Below, piece after piece: positions 43,045 to 51,993 of a stretch of DNA of 64,000 nt; within the stretch, counting starts at the first letter, position 1; each line of letters starts with the position of its first letter. The translations under genes were made by a program, and so were the position numbers. Source of the DNA: CAIXSC01 sp046349915 (lineage in GTDB: Bacteria > Planctomycetota > Planctomycetia > Pirellulales > Pirellulaceae); contig JAXMBL010000009.1 of the NCBI GenBank assembly GCA_046349915.1, positions 310,001-374,000 of the forward strand, in the 5' to 3' direction. The notes below the pieces were generated by a model, which saw nothing but the letters and a program-made list of their open reading frames with translations, was not told where the DNA came from and did no database searches.

Positions 43045-44058
43045 ATGAACTCGAGAGCGAGTGGACGGTCGATTTCATCGTCAACCCAACTCGATTGGCG
43101 CATGCTCGCGTTGTTAATAGGAGTCTTGGCAAGCGCCGCGGCCTTGGTCGCGGGCTTGCCGCTGGGAGTCTCGATCGTCGCCGTCTTTCTGTTCGCGGGC
43201 CCGCACAATTGGCTGGAGGCCCGCTACTTTCTGGGCCGACTTCCGGCCCGCTTCGGCCCGCTTCGTGGTTTCTTCCTCGCTGGCTTGGCGGGAACACTCC
43301 TGCTGACAGCCGCCTTTGCCGCGTTCCCCGAACTGGCTCGCCGGTTTAACTGGACCGACGACGCGTGGAACACCGCCCTGTCGACTTGGAATTCCGCACT
43401 CATCCTGTGGATCGCTGGGCTCGCCTACTGGCGAAGCCGCACGCCGCCTTATCGTGATTGGCCATGGCTCATGCCCGTCGCCTGGACGCTGGTCGCCGTG
43501 AATTGGCTCGCCCCGCTTTCCATCAACTTGGCACTCGTGTATCTCCACCCACTGATCGCCTTGGTCTTCCTGGATCGCGAGTTGGGGCGGAGACGTTCGC
43601 CTTGGCGAACCGCTTACCGCGCGGCCTTGATCACGTTACCTCTATGCTTGGCGGCAATCGCCTGGGCTCAACACGGCGCGCCGCCGCTGCCTGGCGACGA
43701 TGTCATTTCGTTGCAAATTCAACGGCACGTAGGGACCGACATCTTGCCTCAAGTATCGCCTCGCTTGCTCGTTGCCTGGCACGCTTACCTGGAATTATTG
43801 CACTACGGAGTCTGGGTGCTGGCTCTACCGTTGGTTGGAGTGAGGACGCTTCCCTGGAAGATTGCGAACACACCACTCGGACGACGCTCGGGCGTTTGGC
43901 GAGCCGCTCTCACCGCCTTCGTGGCATGCGGCGCGGTCATCGTACTCGCACTCTGGGGCGCCTTCCTGGTCGACTATCCACTGACTCGCGACATCTATTT
44001 CACCGTCGCCCTGCTACATGTCCTGGCGGAAGCGCCGCTACTGCTTCGCGCGATTTAG
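43045..44058 (+). CDS. Polytopic membrane protein
   Basis: The 337-residue product has about nine hydrophobic helices, with the FAGPHNWLEARYFLGRL segment after the second, and ends in a hydrophobic helix with the string RDIYFTVALLHVLAEAPLLL. Start is ATG at 43045 behind GAGGG. It is followed after 9 bases by another membrane protein gene and is probably cotranscribed. I do not recognise the family; a transporter or enzyme such as a carotenoid-type oxygenase would need a structural search. Confidence 0.65.
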   Translation: MNSRASGRSISSSTQLDWRMLALLIGVLASAAALVAGLPLGVSIVAVFLFAGPHNWLEARYFLGRLPARFGPLRGFFLAGLAGTLLLTAAFAAFPELARRFNWTDDAWNTALSTWNSALILWIAGLAYWRSRTPPYRDWPWLMPVAWTLVAVNWLAPLSINLALVYLHPLIALVFLDRELGRRRSPWRTAYRAALITLPLCLAAIAWAQHGAPPLPGDDVISLQIQRHVGTDILPQVSPRLLVAWHAYLELLHYGVWVLALPLVGVRTLPWKIANTPLGRRSGVWRAALTAFVACGAVIVLALWGAFLVDYPLTRDIYFTVALLHVLAEAPLLLRAI

Positions 44059-44067
44059 ACCACCGCC

Positions 44068-44493
44068 ATGGAAACTAACGACCCCTGGGAACTTTGGCGA
44101 TTTCTTCCTCGAGGCTACGCCTGGACGATCGCTCTTGAGGCCCCCATTCTCTGGTTCGGTCTCTCACCCGGCCACTCGCCCACACGAAAACTACTCGCCG
44201 CCCTGTGGCTCACCGCCTGCACTTATCCCATCGTGGTGCTGGTCCTGCCCCTGCTAGTCGAAGATCGCTTCGGCCGGACCGCCTATCTCGCCGTCGCCGA
44301 GACGTTCGCTCCCATCGCCGAGGTGGCACTGTTCCTGGCGCTGACGCGACAAAGCAACCAAGCAAGCAGCGAGCCGCCGAGTTCCCCGGCGATAGGCACT
44401 GAATCCTCTCGAGTGGATTGGCGTCGCGACGCGGCCGCGATCGTGGTCGCTAACCTAACGTCGTTCTTGGTTGGGAGCTGGATCGTGCCCTAG
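44068..44493 (+). CDS. Small membrane protein, partner of 43045-44058
   Basis: The 141-residue product has four hydrophobic helices and a polar loop. It begins 9 bases after the upstream membrane gene. Its stop (TAG at 44491-44493) shares the palindrome CTAG with the stop of the convergent gene, so the two genes overlap by four bases. Function unknown. Confidence 0.6.
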   Translation: METNDPWELWRFLPRGYAWTIALEAPILWFGLSPGHSPTRKLLAALWLTACTYPIVVLVLPLLVEDRFGRTAYLAVAETFAPIAEVALFLALTRQSNQASSEPPSSPAIGTESSRVDWRRDAAAIVVANLTSFLVGSWIVP

Positions 44494-46463
44494 GGCTGTG
44501 GATCCGGTTCCAACAATCGCACCTCGCCGGGATTCCGACGCGCGGTCGCTTCTCGATAAACATCGACTCGCTGGCCGCTGTCGAGTTGATCACCGGGAGG
44601 CAAGGGGAACACCCCTAAACTCACCAACGATTGATTCACTTCGTCAGGCTCCGGTCCCTTGTTCGTCGTGCGATCAAAGTAGACGCTCGTCACTCGATTC
44701 ACCCAGACGTTCGCCGTATAGCGAGACGCAGGCGGCAAGTGGATCTCACGAACTTCCTCGTGAAATCCACCACCTGGAATTGGGGCGAGGAATACTTCGG
44801 TCAGCGTGGCGCCAGCATCGCGATCCAGTTTCACTCGAGTCGATTTTCCTGGAGCGATCACGATCTCGCGTGGAGCGTCGCCTCGCGCGTGGTCGAAGAG
44901 TCGTACCACCAGTTCTTCCGAATGTCGATTCACAAAGACCACGTCGGCGGGCGGCAACGCGGGCGCGGAGACCACTTCGCGCTGGATCAGTCGTGGCGCC
45001 AAGGCGTAGTGTCGAGCTAGCAGGACGGAATTCCACCGATTCTGCACTCGACGAGCGGCGACGATGCGGCCGACTCGATCCACGGCGCAAAATACGGCGC
45101 CGCCAGCCGCTGACACCACGGGCCCCCCGCCCATGAACCCGTCGAGAATGGGTTCAGCGAACCAGCCGTCGTTGCCCAAAATCCAGGCGCCCCATCGTCC
45201 GTCGGACTGAACGGCGGAAAGCAACCACTGACCGCCGCGGCGTCCCAACGCCAGCGGCGCGCCTGGCGGCAAGGCCAAGTCGCGATAGACTTCCTGATGC
45301 CAGGACGAGCGGTCAGAGGTCCAGATTCCCAGTCGGCCTGAGTTGTCGACGGCGGCGATGCGGTGCTCACCGCGACCTGTTCGAGTGTCTCGGCCGCTCC
45401 AAACGGCCACATCGCCGCCAGGCGTCAGACGACTGGCGACTCGTCGTGGCACGCGACTCCCCCGCGACGCAACGCGATACTCAAGCAGGTGTCCCCGGCG
45501 GTCGACGATCAACGCGCGCGGCTCATCATCCTGGAGCAATCCGATGGCGGCGCCGGGCGGCAATAACGCCTCGCGCTCTTCCACCGCAACCCAATCACGA
45601 CTGTCTGGTTCCACACTCCACAATCGGCCAGCTTGATCGACGGCCAGCACGACGACTCGATCACCCACATCGAGTGCCGCGAGACGTTGTCCGGGAATAA
45701 AATCGGCGCCGCGAGGCGGCGGCAGCGGTCGCGGCCTTCCTTCTCCTCTCCAAACCAACAACTCGCCGCGCGCATCGATGGCGTAGACGGACGCTCGGCG
45801 TTCTCCGGGCAGTCGAGTGAGTGCGAGCGCTGCACCGGGCGAGAGGATGGGGGAGTCGTCGGCGCGCCAAGGCCGCCAATCGTCCCCTTCGACCTCAAAG
45901 CCATCGATTCGACCGCGCCCGTCAACGCGAGCCACCGTGACCGCTCCATCCACGCTGGTGATCGCCGCCAGCGGCCCTCCGCCGAGATCCGCCGCATTAT
46001 CGGACCCCAGATCGTCGACGGGACGACCGGGTGCGACCGGCGGCCGCCCGACTGGCGGCCGTCCAATCGGCGGTCGACTAGGGACAGGGTCGCCTCCCAC
46101 TCGCCGCACCTCCATGCGACTCGCCGTCCAAGTCACGGCATCGCCTTGCAGCATGCCCAAATACATGCGTCCCTGCCCCGCGGCGGGCCAGCGGAGATAG
46201 CGTCGAGCGGTTGCGCTGTAGAACGCCCAATAGTCGTTGTCAGGCGTGTCCAATTCGGGCCGTCTGGAATACGAATGGCGTTGCCCCTCGCCGTCGACAA
46301 TCAACAGTTCACGACTTGAGAGAATGGCCGTAGACCGTTGTCGCGGTTGGTTGGGAACCTCGAGCGAAAACTGTTCGTCAGCCCTTGTTGAAACTGACGA
46401 CGTCGCGACCAATAGCCAGACGCCCAGTAGCGACGCGACAGTGTGGGAAAATCGGGCGAACAC
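44490..46463 (-). CDS. Secreted propeller-like protein
   Basis: The 657-residue product starts with GTG at 46463 (GAGGG 7 bases upstream) and has a signal peptide (about 1-28, TRADE). After a Pro/Arg-rich region (about 125-150) come repeated beta strands with GRGRIDGFEV-, RAVYAIDARGELLVW- and RLWSVEPDSRDWV-type blades up to about residue 500, then a beta domain of about 150 residues. It looks like a propeller-type binding protein in the envelope. No catalytic motif was found. Confidence 0.65.
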   Translation of the reverse strand: MFARFSHTVASLLGVWLLVATSSVSTRADEQFSLEVPNQPRQRSTAILSSRELLIVDGEGQRHSYSRRPELDTPDNDYWAFYSATARRYLRWPAAGQGRMYLGMLQGDAVTWTASRMEVRRVGGDPVPSRPPIGRPPVGRPPVAPGRPVDDLGSDNAADLGGGPLAAITSVDGAVTVARVDGRGRIDGFEVEGDDWRPWRADDSPILSPGAALALTRLPGERRASVYAIDARGELLVWRGEGRPRPLPPPRGADFIPGQRLAALDVGDRVVVLAVDQAGRLWSVEPDSRDWVAVEEREALLPPGAAIGLLQDDEPRALIVDRRGHLLEYRVASRGSRVPRRVASRLTPGGDVAVWSGRDTRTGRGEHRIAAVDNSGRLGIWTSDRSSWHQEVYRDLALPPGAPLALGRRGGQWLLSAVQSDGRWGAWILGNDGWFAEPILDGFMGGGPVVSAAGGAVFCAVDRVGRIVAARRVQNRWNSVLLARHYALAPRLIQREVVSAPALPPADVVFVNRHSEELVVRLFDHARGDAPREIVIAPGKSTRVKLDRDAGATLTEVFLAPIPGGGFHEEVREIHLPPASRYTANVWVNRVTSVYFDRTTNKGPEPDEVNQSLVSLGVFPLPPGDQLDSGQRVDVYREATARRNPGEVRLLEPDPQP

Positions 46464-46565
46464 GGCGGAGCCCTCGGAATAAGGAAGAGATCGCTTCTAC
46501 GAGACTCTTCGATAATCCTAACGGATTTGCGACAAATCCGCGAATTTCCCACTGTGCCGCGGAAA

Positions 46566-48092
46566 TTACTTACGATAGGCGGCGACCAAGCGGCGATAGG
46601 AACGCTGGACTTCGATCGCCATTTTTTGCGACTCTTCGACCTCTTGGTCCTCGACTTCGTGCTCCAGAATTTCCAACTTGTCGCGGAGAATTCTCGCTCG
46701 CATTCGTTGGTATTCCGATATCTTGCCACCCCGCAATACCACGCTCACTTGCAGCTTTCTGGTCCAATCGTCGTAGAACGGAATCCAGAGCAGCGCATGT
46801 TCCCAACTCTGAGAATTGGCCGCCGTCACCACCTCGGCATTTACCGCCTGCAGGTCGGCCAGAATCTCTTCCACGGGCGGGTAATAGAGAAAGCACCCAA
46901 AGACGCTGAACGCCACCAGCCCCGCCAACGAGATCGCTCCCAAGGCAGCGGGCGGCAACACCAAATCGTACTTCAATTTCTGGTCGGGGCTCTGCTCCAA
47001 CCAAGCCTCAATCCGCCCCGTCGCATCGAACCGGTTCAGGCAAAAGCCGGTTAGCGCGAGCAGGAACAATACACCCAGCCCCATCCATTCGTGCCGCAAC
47101 GTTTTGCCGAAAATCGTCTCCACGGTCGCTTGAGCGGGACTGCGTGTTGACTCCTGATAAGGGCAACAATAGCCGTCGAACGCATGCGTATGCCCCGCAG
47201 GCTCGGCGCCCCGCGGATGAAGCGGACGATCGACGCCGTACGCCAACGCGACGACGATCGCCACCAGGACCGTGAACCAAAAGGACGTCCGACGCCAACC
47301 ATAATTAACGGCCATCCAAGCCACGATCCCAAGATTCGCGCCCGCGCCCAACACCAAGAGAGAAAAAGCGGCGCCCACCGAGTTACCATGTTGGAACATC
47401 GAGGCAACTTGCGACATGGCCGTGATCGGAGTCGCATAAGCCGGGATGGCGACGATCGTCATGACCAGCGGCGCCCAAGGATCGCCTCCCTCAGCGGATG
47501 ATTGCAGCATGCCGTGCGGGAGAACCGCCGCGAGCAACGCCACGCCCACCAACCCGATCGCGATGGGTACGGTCGCCCCTCCCCCGATCTCGCGCAGCCC
47601 AGCCACCGCCACCGCGATCATTCGCTTGTAGCCAACCGCCACCGGAGGCAACTCGGGCGTCTCTCGATCCGTGCCAGGGTACAACCGATCCCACGCCACT
47701 CCCACCACCGTCACCACCAGCAACGAGCAGGCGGAAAACGCGAAAATCACGATCGGGTCGGCCAGAGTCAAGCCGTACAGAATCGAGATGGGATTGAACA
47801 AGGGCGCCGTCAGGGCGAAAGCGAGGATCGCCCCACCCGACACGCCAGCTCGACGCATTTCGCGGATGACTGGAATGACCCCCAACGAGCAGACCGGCAG
47901 CAGCATGCCGAGCGCCCAGGCTTGAGGGATCGCTCGCCAACTATTCCCGCCAAACAGGCGCCGCGTCGCCGAATAACCCAATAGTCGGCGAAACACTCCC
48001 GCCACCAACAACCCAACAATGATGGTCGGGAAGGCCTGCAACAAAGCCTGGAAAACTCGCAACACCGCGCCCGACAGTACCATCTCGATCAT
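46566..48092 (-). CDS. YraQ/DUF318-like permease, last gene of the MoxR operon
   Basis: The 508-residue product has about ten membrane helices with the family motif LLPVCSLGVIPVIREMRRAG followed by AFALTAPLFNPISIL, and a second similar half (AIPAYATPITAMSQVA). It ends with about 120 soluble residues of charged helix. The usual CSC motif of arsenite-type permeases is CSL here. Start at ATG 48092 overlaps the stop of the lipoprotein gene (ATGA), which is strong evidence for translational coupling. A longer upstream extension would have poor composition, so I did not use it. Substrate unknown. Confidence 0.85.
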   Translation of the reverse strand: MIEMVLSGAVLRVFQALLQAFPTIIVGLLVAGVFRRLLGYSATRRLFGGNSWRAIPQAWALGMLLPVCSLGVIPVIREMRRAGVSGGAILAFALTAPLFNPISILYGLTLADPIVIFAFSACSLLVVTVVGVAWDRLYPGTDRETPELPPVAVGYKRMIAVAVAGLREIGGGATVPIAIGLVGVALLAAVLPHGMLQSSAEGGDPWAPLVMTIVAIPAYATPITAMSQVASMFQHGNSVGAAFSLLVLGAGANLGIVAWMAVNYGWRRTSFWFTVLVAIVVALAYGVDRPLHPRGAEPAGHTHAFDGYCCPYQESTRSPAQATVETIFGKTLRHEWMGLGVLFLLALTGFCLNRFDATGRIEAWLEQSPDQKLKYDLVLPPAALGAISLAGLVAFSVFGCFLYYPPVEEILADLQAVNAEVVTAANSQSWEHALLWIPFYDDWTRKLQVSVVLRGGKISEYQRMRARILRDKLEILEHEVEDQEVEESQKMAIEVQRSYRRLVAAYRK

Positions 48093-48595
48093 GGCTGTTG
48101 TTCCTGCGGAGGACGAAACACCGCGGCGTGCTCGCGAGCCACCTCGTCCAAAGTCATCCAAGATTCGCGAATCGCCTTGATCGAGGAACGAAACGCCGAC
48201 CGTCGCGAGTCGCCCTCCAGTTTCTCCCAGGCGCGACCTACCTGTTCTAGTTGACGAGTCGCCTCGTTCACTCGATTCCAATCGGGCTCCTTGAGATCGC
48301 TGTCGCCCGCCATATCGGGCAACCAACGAATCAAGTCGGTCCACTCGGCGAACACGTCGATCGTCGCCGCATCCCTGGTGGAATCCGACTCGATTTCTTG
48401 GATCAAAACATCCAATCGAGCGACGGCCGCCGGATAGTCGACGGGACGATGCGCGGGCGTCACATGCTCCGGTTCTTCCATGGGCCCTTGAAGGCAGCCC
48501 GCCAAAATCAAAGTCCAGAGAATCCCCAACGACGCCAAGGAACGTCTAGTCCGCGGACGACTGAAAGCACGGAGAGTTCTACTCGCACGAATCAT
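48089..48595 (-). CDS. Lipoprotein in the MoxR operon
   Basis: The 168-residue product has a lipobox LILAGC (about 29-34) and then a helical, charged domain. It overlaps the MoxR gene by ATGA at its 5' end and the permease gene by ATGA at its 3' end, so all three should be made together. It is probably an envelope-anchored partner of the permease. The family was not recognised. Confidence 0.75.
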   Translation of the reverse strand: MIRASRTLRAFSRPRTRRSLASLGILWTLILAGCLQGPMEEPEHVTPAHRPVDYPAAVARLDVLIQEIESDSTRDAATIDVFAEWTDLIRWLPDMAGDSDLKEPDWNRVNEATRQLEQVGRAWEKLEGDSRRSAFRSSIKAIRESWMTLDEVAREHAAVFRPPQEQQP

Positions 48596-49611
48596 GCGGG
48601 CTTTCCTCCAGAGCTGACTTTTTCAGGCGAGCCCGCGGTGGGAATCGGCACGGGCACCGAAGCCAAAATTTCTTCCACCACGCGACTCGCCCGCTCAAAC
48701 TCGCCGCCTAAGCGGACCTCAAGCACCGGCCCGGCCACTCGCTGCACATCATCGGGAATGACGAAATCTCGCCCCTCCAGATGAGCCCAGGCCTGCGCGA
48801 CACGTTGCCAGGTCAATACGCCGCGAGGACTCAGCCCCAAGGGAACATCGCGATGCTCGCGAGTCGCCCGTGCGAGATCGACCAAATAACCTCGCACCGC
48901 TTCGCCTACCGCAACGCCGGCTACATGCTTCTGGAGCGTTCGGAGCCCATCCGCGTCGACAATCGCACTCGACACTATCGCCGATCGCGATTCATGCCCA
49001 ATCGCTTCCTCCAACATTCGCAACTCACTGCGTCGATCGGGATAACCAATCCGCAGCTTCATCGCGAACCGATCCAATTGCGCCTCGGGCAAGGGAAACG
49101 CCCCGTGACTCTCGACCGGATTCTGCGTGGCAATCACAAAAAACGACTCACTGAGCGGCCAGGTGCGACTATCGATCGTCACCTGACGTTCCGCCATCGC
49201 TTCAAACAACGCGCTTTGCGTGCGAGGCGTCGCGCGGTTAATCTCGTCCGCCAACAACACATCGGAGAAGACGGGGCCTTCGCGAAATTCGAATTCGCGA
49301 GTTTTCTGGTTGAATAGATGAAACCCCGTGACGTCGCTCGGCAACAAATCAGGCGTGCATTGGACTCGAGCGAATCGTCCTCCCACGGCGCCGGCTAGTG
49401 CCTTGGCGAGCGTGGTTTTACCCAGCCCAGGTAGATCCTCGAACAGCAGATGCCCGCGTGCGAGCAGACACGCCAACACCATTTCGACGACGTCGGACTT
49501 CCCGACCAACGCCTGATTAAGCCCCGAGCGCAGTCCGTCGATAACGGACTGAAATTGGCAAGCATGCCCCTCGGCCCCGTGCCGCTCGTGAACTGAAATC
49601 GTCGACGACAT
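48592..49611 (-). CDS. MoxR-type AAA+ ATPase
   Basis: The 339-residue product has Walker A (PGLGKTTLAK) at about 61-70, Walker B (LLADEINRA) and the sensor-like ATQNPVESHG, followed by the alpha-helical C-terminal domain (SPRGVLTW) of MoxR ATPases. MoxR proteins are chaperone-like ATPases that often act with VWA proteins; here the partner genes are a lipoprotein and a permease instead. The ATG at 49611 is the furthest in frame. A 21-base perfect palindrome lies about 70 bases upstream. Confidence 0.88.
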   Translation of the reverse strand: MSSTISVHERHGAEGHACQFQSVIDGLRSGLNQALVGKSDVVEMVLACLLARGHLLFEDLPGLGKTTLAKALAGAVGGRFARVQCTPDLLPSDVTGFHLFNQKTREFEFREGPVFSDVLLADEINRATPRTQSALFEAMAERQVTIDSRTWPLSESFFVIATQNPVESHGAFPLPEAQLDRFAMKLRIGYPDRRSELRMLEEAIGHESRSAIVSSAIVDADGLRTLQKHVAGVAVGEAVRGYLVDLARATREHRDVPLGLSPRGVLTWQRVAQAWAHLEGRDFVIPDDVQRVAGPVLEVRLGGEFERASRVVEEILASVPVPIPTAGSPEKVSSGGKPA

Positions 49612-49680
49612 CCGCGGTCAGCTCCCAGGACCGGGGCGGCTGCGTTCGCGCGGCCCACCCCAACCACCTCGCACCCCACA

Positions 49681-49701
49681 ACATGCAATCATTTTGCATG
49701 T
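49681..49701. promoter_or_regulatory. Perfect inverted repeat upstream of the MoxR operon
   Basis: ACATGCAA and TTGCATGT are perfect arms with a 5-base spacer (TCATT). It lies about 70 bases upstream of the MoxR start, between it and the AAA+ gene that ends at 49843. Position and symmetry fit a repressor operator for the operon; a terminator for the upstream gene is less likely because no U-rich tail follows. Confidence 0.45.
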
Positions 49702-49842
49702 ACGCCACATGGGATCATGCGAAGCAGTCGCGACAAAGTCAAGCGGGGCGCGGGGATTTCACCTGGCGCTCACGGATGGCCGCATCCGAAACCCGGGGGG
49801 CACTGGCGACGCACTCGATCGTGAAAGGCTCTCATTCACGCT

Positions 49843-51921
49843 TCACAAGCCCCCGGACGATTCCACCTCGCTGGCCCCTCCGCCGCTGGCCACCTCGTCC
49901 GCGCGGGGAGGCGTCAACAAGGCTCGCAACAAAGGGTGCTGTCGATAGCGGTCGACTCGATGGAACGATTCTATCACCTCCGCCTCGGTAACCACTCGCG
50001 ACCGTCCAGCCCCCAACTCGATTTCCAAGTCGCCCGCGCGAGCCTGCCCCAGCACCGAGGTCAACGCATCCAGTTCGGAGTAGTCGTCGAACGTAATCCC
50101 CACTCGCTCGAACCGCTCCGCCCCCAAAGCATGCAACGCTTCAAGATACTCGTTCCCCTTGTCTCCCAAGGACAGCGGGGAATGATCGACGATGGTCACC
50201 AATAGGCGCCGGTCGGCTCGCGAGGCCTCCAGCAACCGACGCAGACTTGCCGCGGCGCTCCTCTTGTTCTCCGTCACGACGAACGCCACATGCCAGCGTC
50301 GCTTACGTCCCCGCACTCGCCGCACGACCACCACTTCCGTATGCGGTCCTTCCAGATGCTCCACTTCCACCACCGCTTCCCGCGTGTCGATGTCCCGCAC
50401 CTGCTCGACTAACGCGACGGCCATGCCCAGTAAATTGCCGGCATCGGCCGGAAGAGAACCCGGCATCTCGCGCCGCAATCGCCGCATCTCGTCGATTTTC
50501 TCGGCCACGCGTCGGTCGATTGCCGCGGGAATTTCCTCGGTCGTCGTGACGGGGTTCGGTGAGGGATGCAGCCGGACTCGCTGTGAACCAGTGATCCAGT
50601 CGGCGAGCGAATCGGCGGCAAGCGCGTCGCGCAAGCCGTCGCCAACTTCCCGCCACCTTTCACTGGCCCATGTCAGCACGTCGCGGGGCCGCAGTTCCAA
50701 GCTGCCCGACTCCATCGACTCGAACCACGCCTCGCCCAACGGAAACAACTCGTCGCGCGCCCTCGCCGCCAACAACTCCGCGGGCAGTCCTTCGATGCCC
50801 GCGAAGAGCTCATCAAGCCTCTCGCGCAGCAACGACTTGGCCTCTAATCGCTTGATCCGATGGATCACAATGGGCCGGGAGTGGTTCAAGCGATCGGCGG
50901 CGGCCGCGTGAATCGTCCCGTTTTCTACCAACTGCAACATGTCCTCGCGAACACCCGACACCACCACGCACAGATTGCGTCCGTGGTCGATGAGCGCATG
51001 CAGCGACCGAGCGAGCGCCGACAGTTGCTCACCTCGCATGTTGTCCGCTTGGTCCACGCACAGCACGAAGGAGCGGCCGCTTTCTTGAGCCAAACGCGCA
51101 ATACCGAGCAAGACGTCGTTCAGCCGACCTTCGCTCAATTCGCAAGTCGCCTCGTCGGGCCGCGCCCGTTGTTCGATCCGCCGCGCCTCCTCGGCGTCGA
51201 GCAACTCTCCCTGCAACCAGCGCACCGCCAGCGCCGCTCGCTGCGCATGATCGCGTCGCTTCTCCGGCGACCGCGATCTCACCGACTTGCTGGCATGGAA
51301 GAAGAATTGAAACATGACATCAAAAGCGGTCTCTTCGCCACCCAGCCGGCGCGAAAGCCTGCGGTACACCTCCCGAAAGTTGTCATCGCTCAACCGCTGA
51401 ATATTCTCTTCGGCCGCCACCTTGCGGATCGCCATGCCAATGACGCGATACAGCAGCGTTTGGTGCAGCCCTTCGAGTCGATGCGCGGCAAGTCGACTGA
51501 CGCAGCACTTGAGCAGGTAGCGGTCCATATCCGCGGGCCGCGTCTGGATGTTGTGCAAGAACACGAAGCAGGAGTCGCCTTGAGCGGCCCGCTGCGACAA
51601 CCTCCCCAACAGATGACTCTTCCCTGTCCCCGCGCTTCCCAGCAGCAACACACCTTGAGCCCCGTCGCGGGACGCCTCGACGGTTTGCACCAATCTCTCA
51701 AACGCGTTCGCATGAATGGCGACAACGTCACTGATGACTTGCGATGGGTCGCTGATACGATTTCGAGCGAACGGATTGCGACTCAAAAGCTCCATCACGG
51801 CCGCATGGTCTGGCGATGAAACGAAATCGCTCGGCGCCGATTCCAACTCGGAAGTTGCAAGTTCGAACGAGGCATCGTCAGTGAGCGACGCACTACCCGC
51901 CGCGGGTTCGATGTCATTCAT
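49843..51921 (-). CDS. AAA+ ATPase of the ORC-like/STAND type, uncharacterised pair partner
   Basis: The 692-residue product has an acidic N-terminal part, Walker A GSAGTGKSHL (about 95-104), Walker B FVLCVDQADN and sensor-like VVVSGVREDM, then helical regions and a C-terminal domain (RGRKRRWHVAFVVTENKRSA, LLVTIVDHSPLSLGDKGNEY) of unknown fold. Start is the ATG at 51921. It follows the winged-helix gene by 72 bases on the same strand. I do not recognise a known pathway. Confidence 0.7.
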   Translation of the reverse strand: MNDIEPAAGSASLTDDASFELATSELESAPSDFVSSPDHAAVMELLSRNPFARNRISDPSQVISDVVAIHANAFERLVQTVEASRDGAQGVLLLGSAGTGKSHLLGRLSQRAAQGDSCFVFLHNIQTRPADMDRYLLKCCVSRLAAHRLEGLHQTLLYRVIGMAIRKVAAEENIQRLSDDNFREVYRRLSRRLGGEETAFDVMFQFFFHASKSVRSRSPEKRRDHAQRAALAVRWLQGELLDAEEARRIEQRARPDEATCELSEGRLNDVLLGIARLAQESGRSFVLCVDQADNMRGEQLSALARSLHALIDHGRNLCVVVSGVREDMLQLVENGTIHAAAADRLNHSRPIVIHRIKRLEAKSLLRERLDELFAGIEGLPAELLAARARDELFPLGEAWFESMESGSLELRPRDVLTWASERWREVGDGLRDALAADSLADWITGSQRVRLHPSPNPVTTTEEIPAAIDRRVAEKIDEMRRLRREMPGSLPADAGNLLGMAVALVEQVRDIDTREAVVEVEHLEGPHTEVVVVRRVRGRKRRWHVAFVVTENKRSAAASLRRLLEASRADRRLLVTIVDHSPLSLGDKGNEYLEALHALGAERFERVGITFDDYSELDALTSVLGQARAGDLEIELGAGRSRVVTEAEVIESFHRVDRYRQHPLLRALLTPPRADEVASGGGASEVESSGGL

Positions 51922-51993
51922 GGAGCACCTATGGATGAAAGCGGCGCCTCGTCTCACTCGAAGGAATCATCCCCTTCGAGTTCGCTTCGACGT

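Noticed and set aside
45633..46319. Plus-strand frame of 228 codons opposite the secreted propeller-like gene
   Set aside because: Reverse shadow; the minus strand has a signal peptide and regular blade-like repeats.
50860..51819. Plus-strand frame of 319 codons opposite the AAA+ ATPase
   Set aside because: The minus strand carries the Walker motifs; the plus frame is a shadow.
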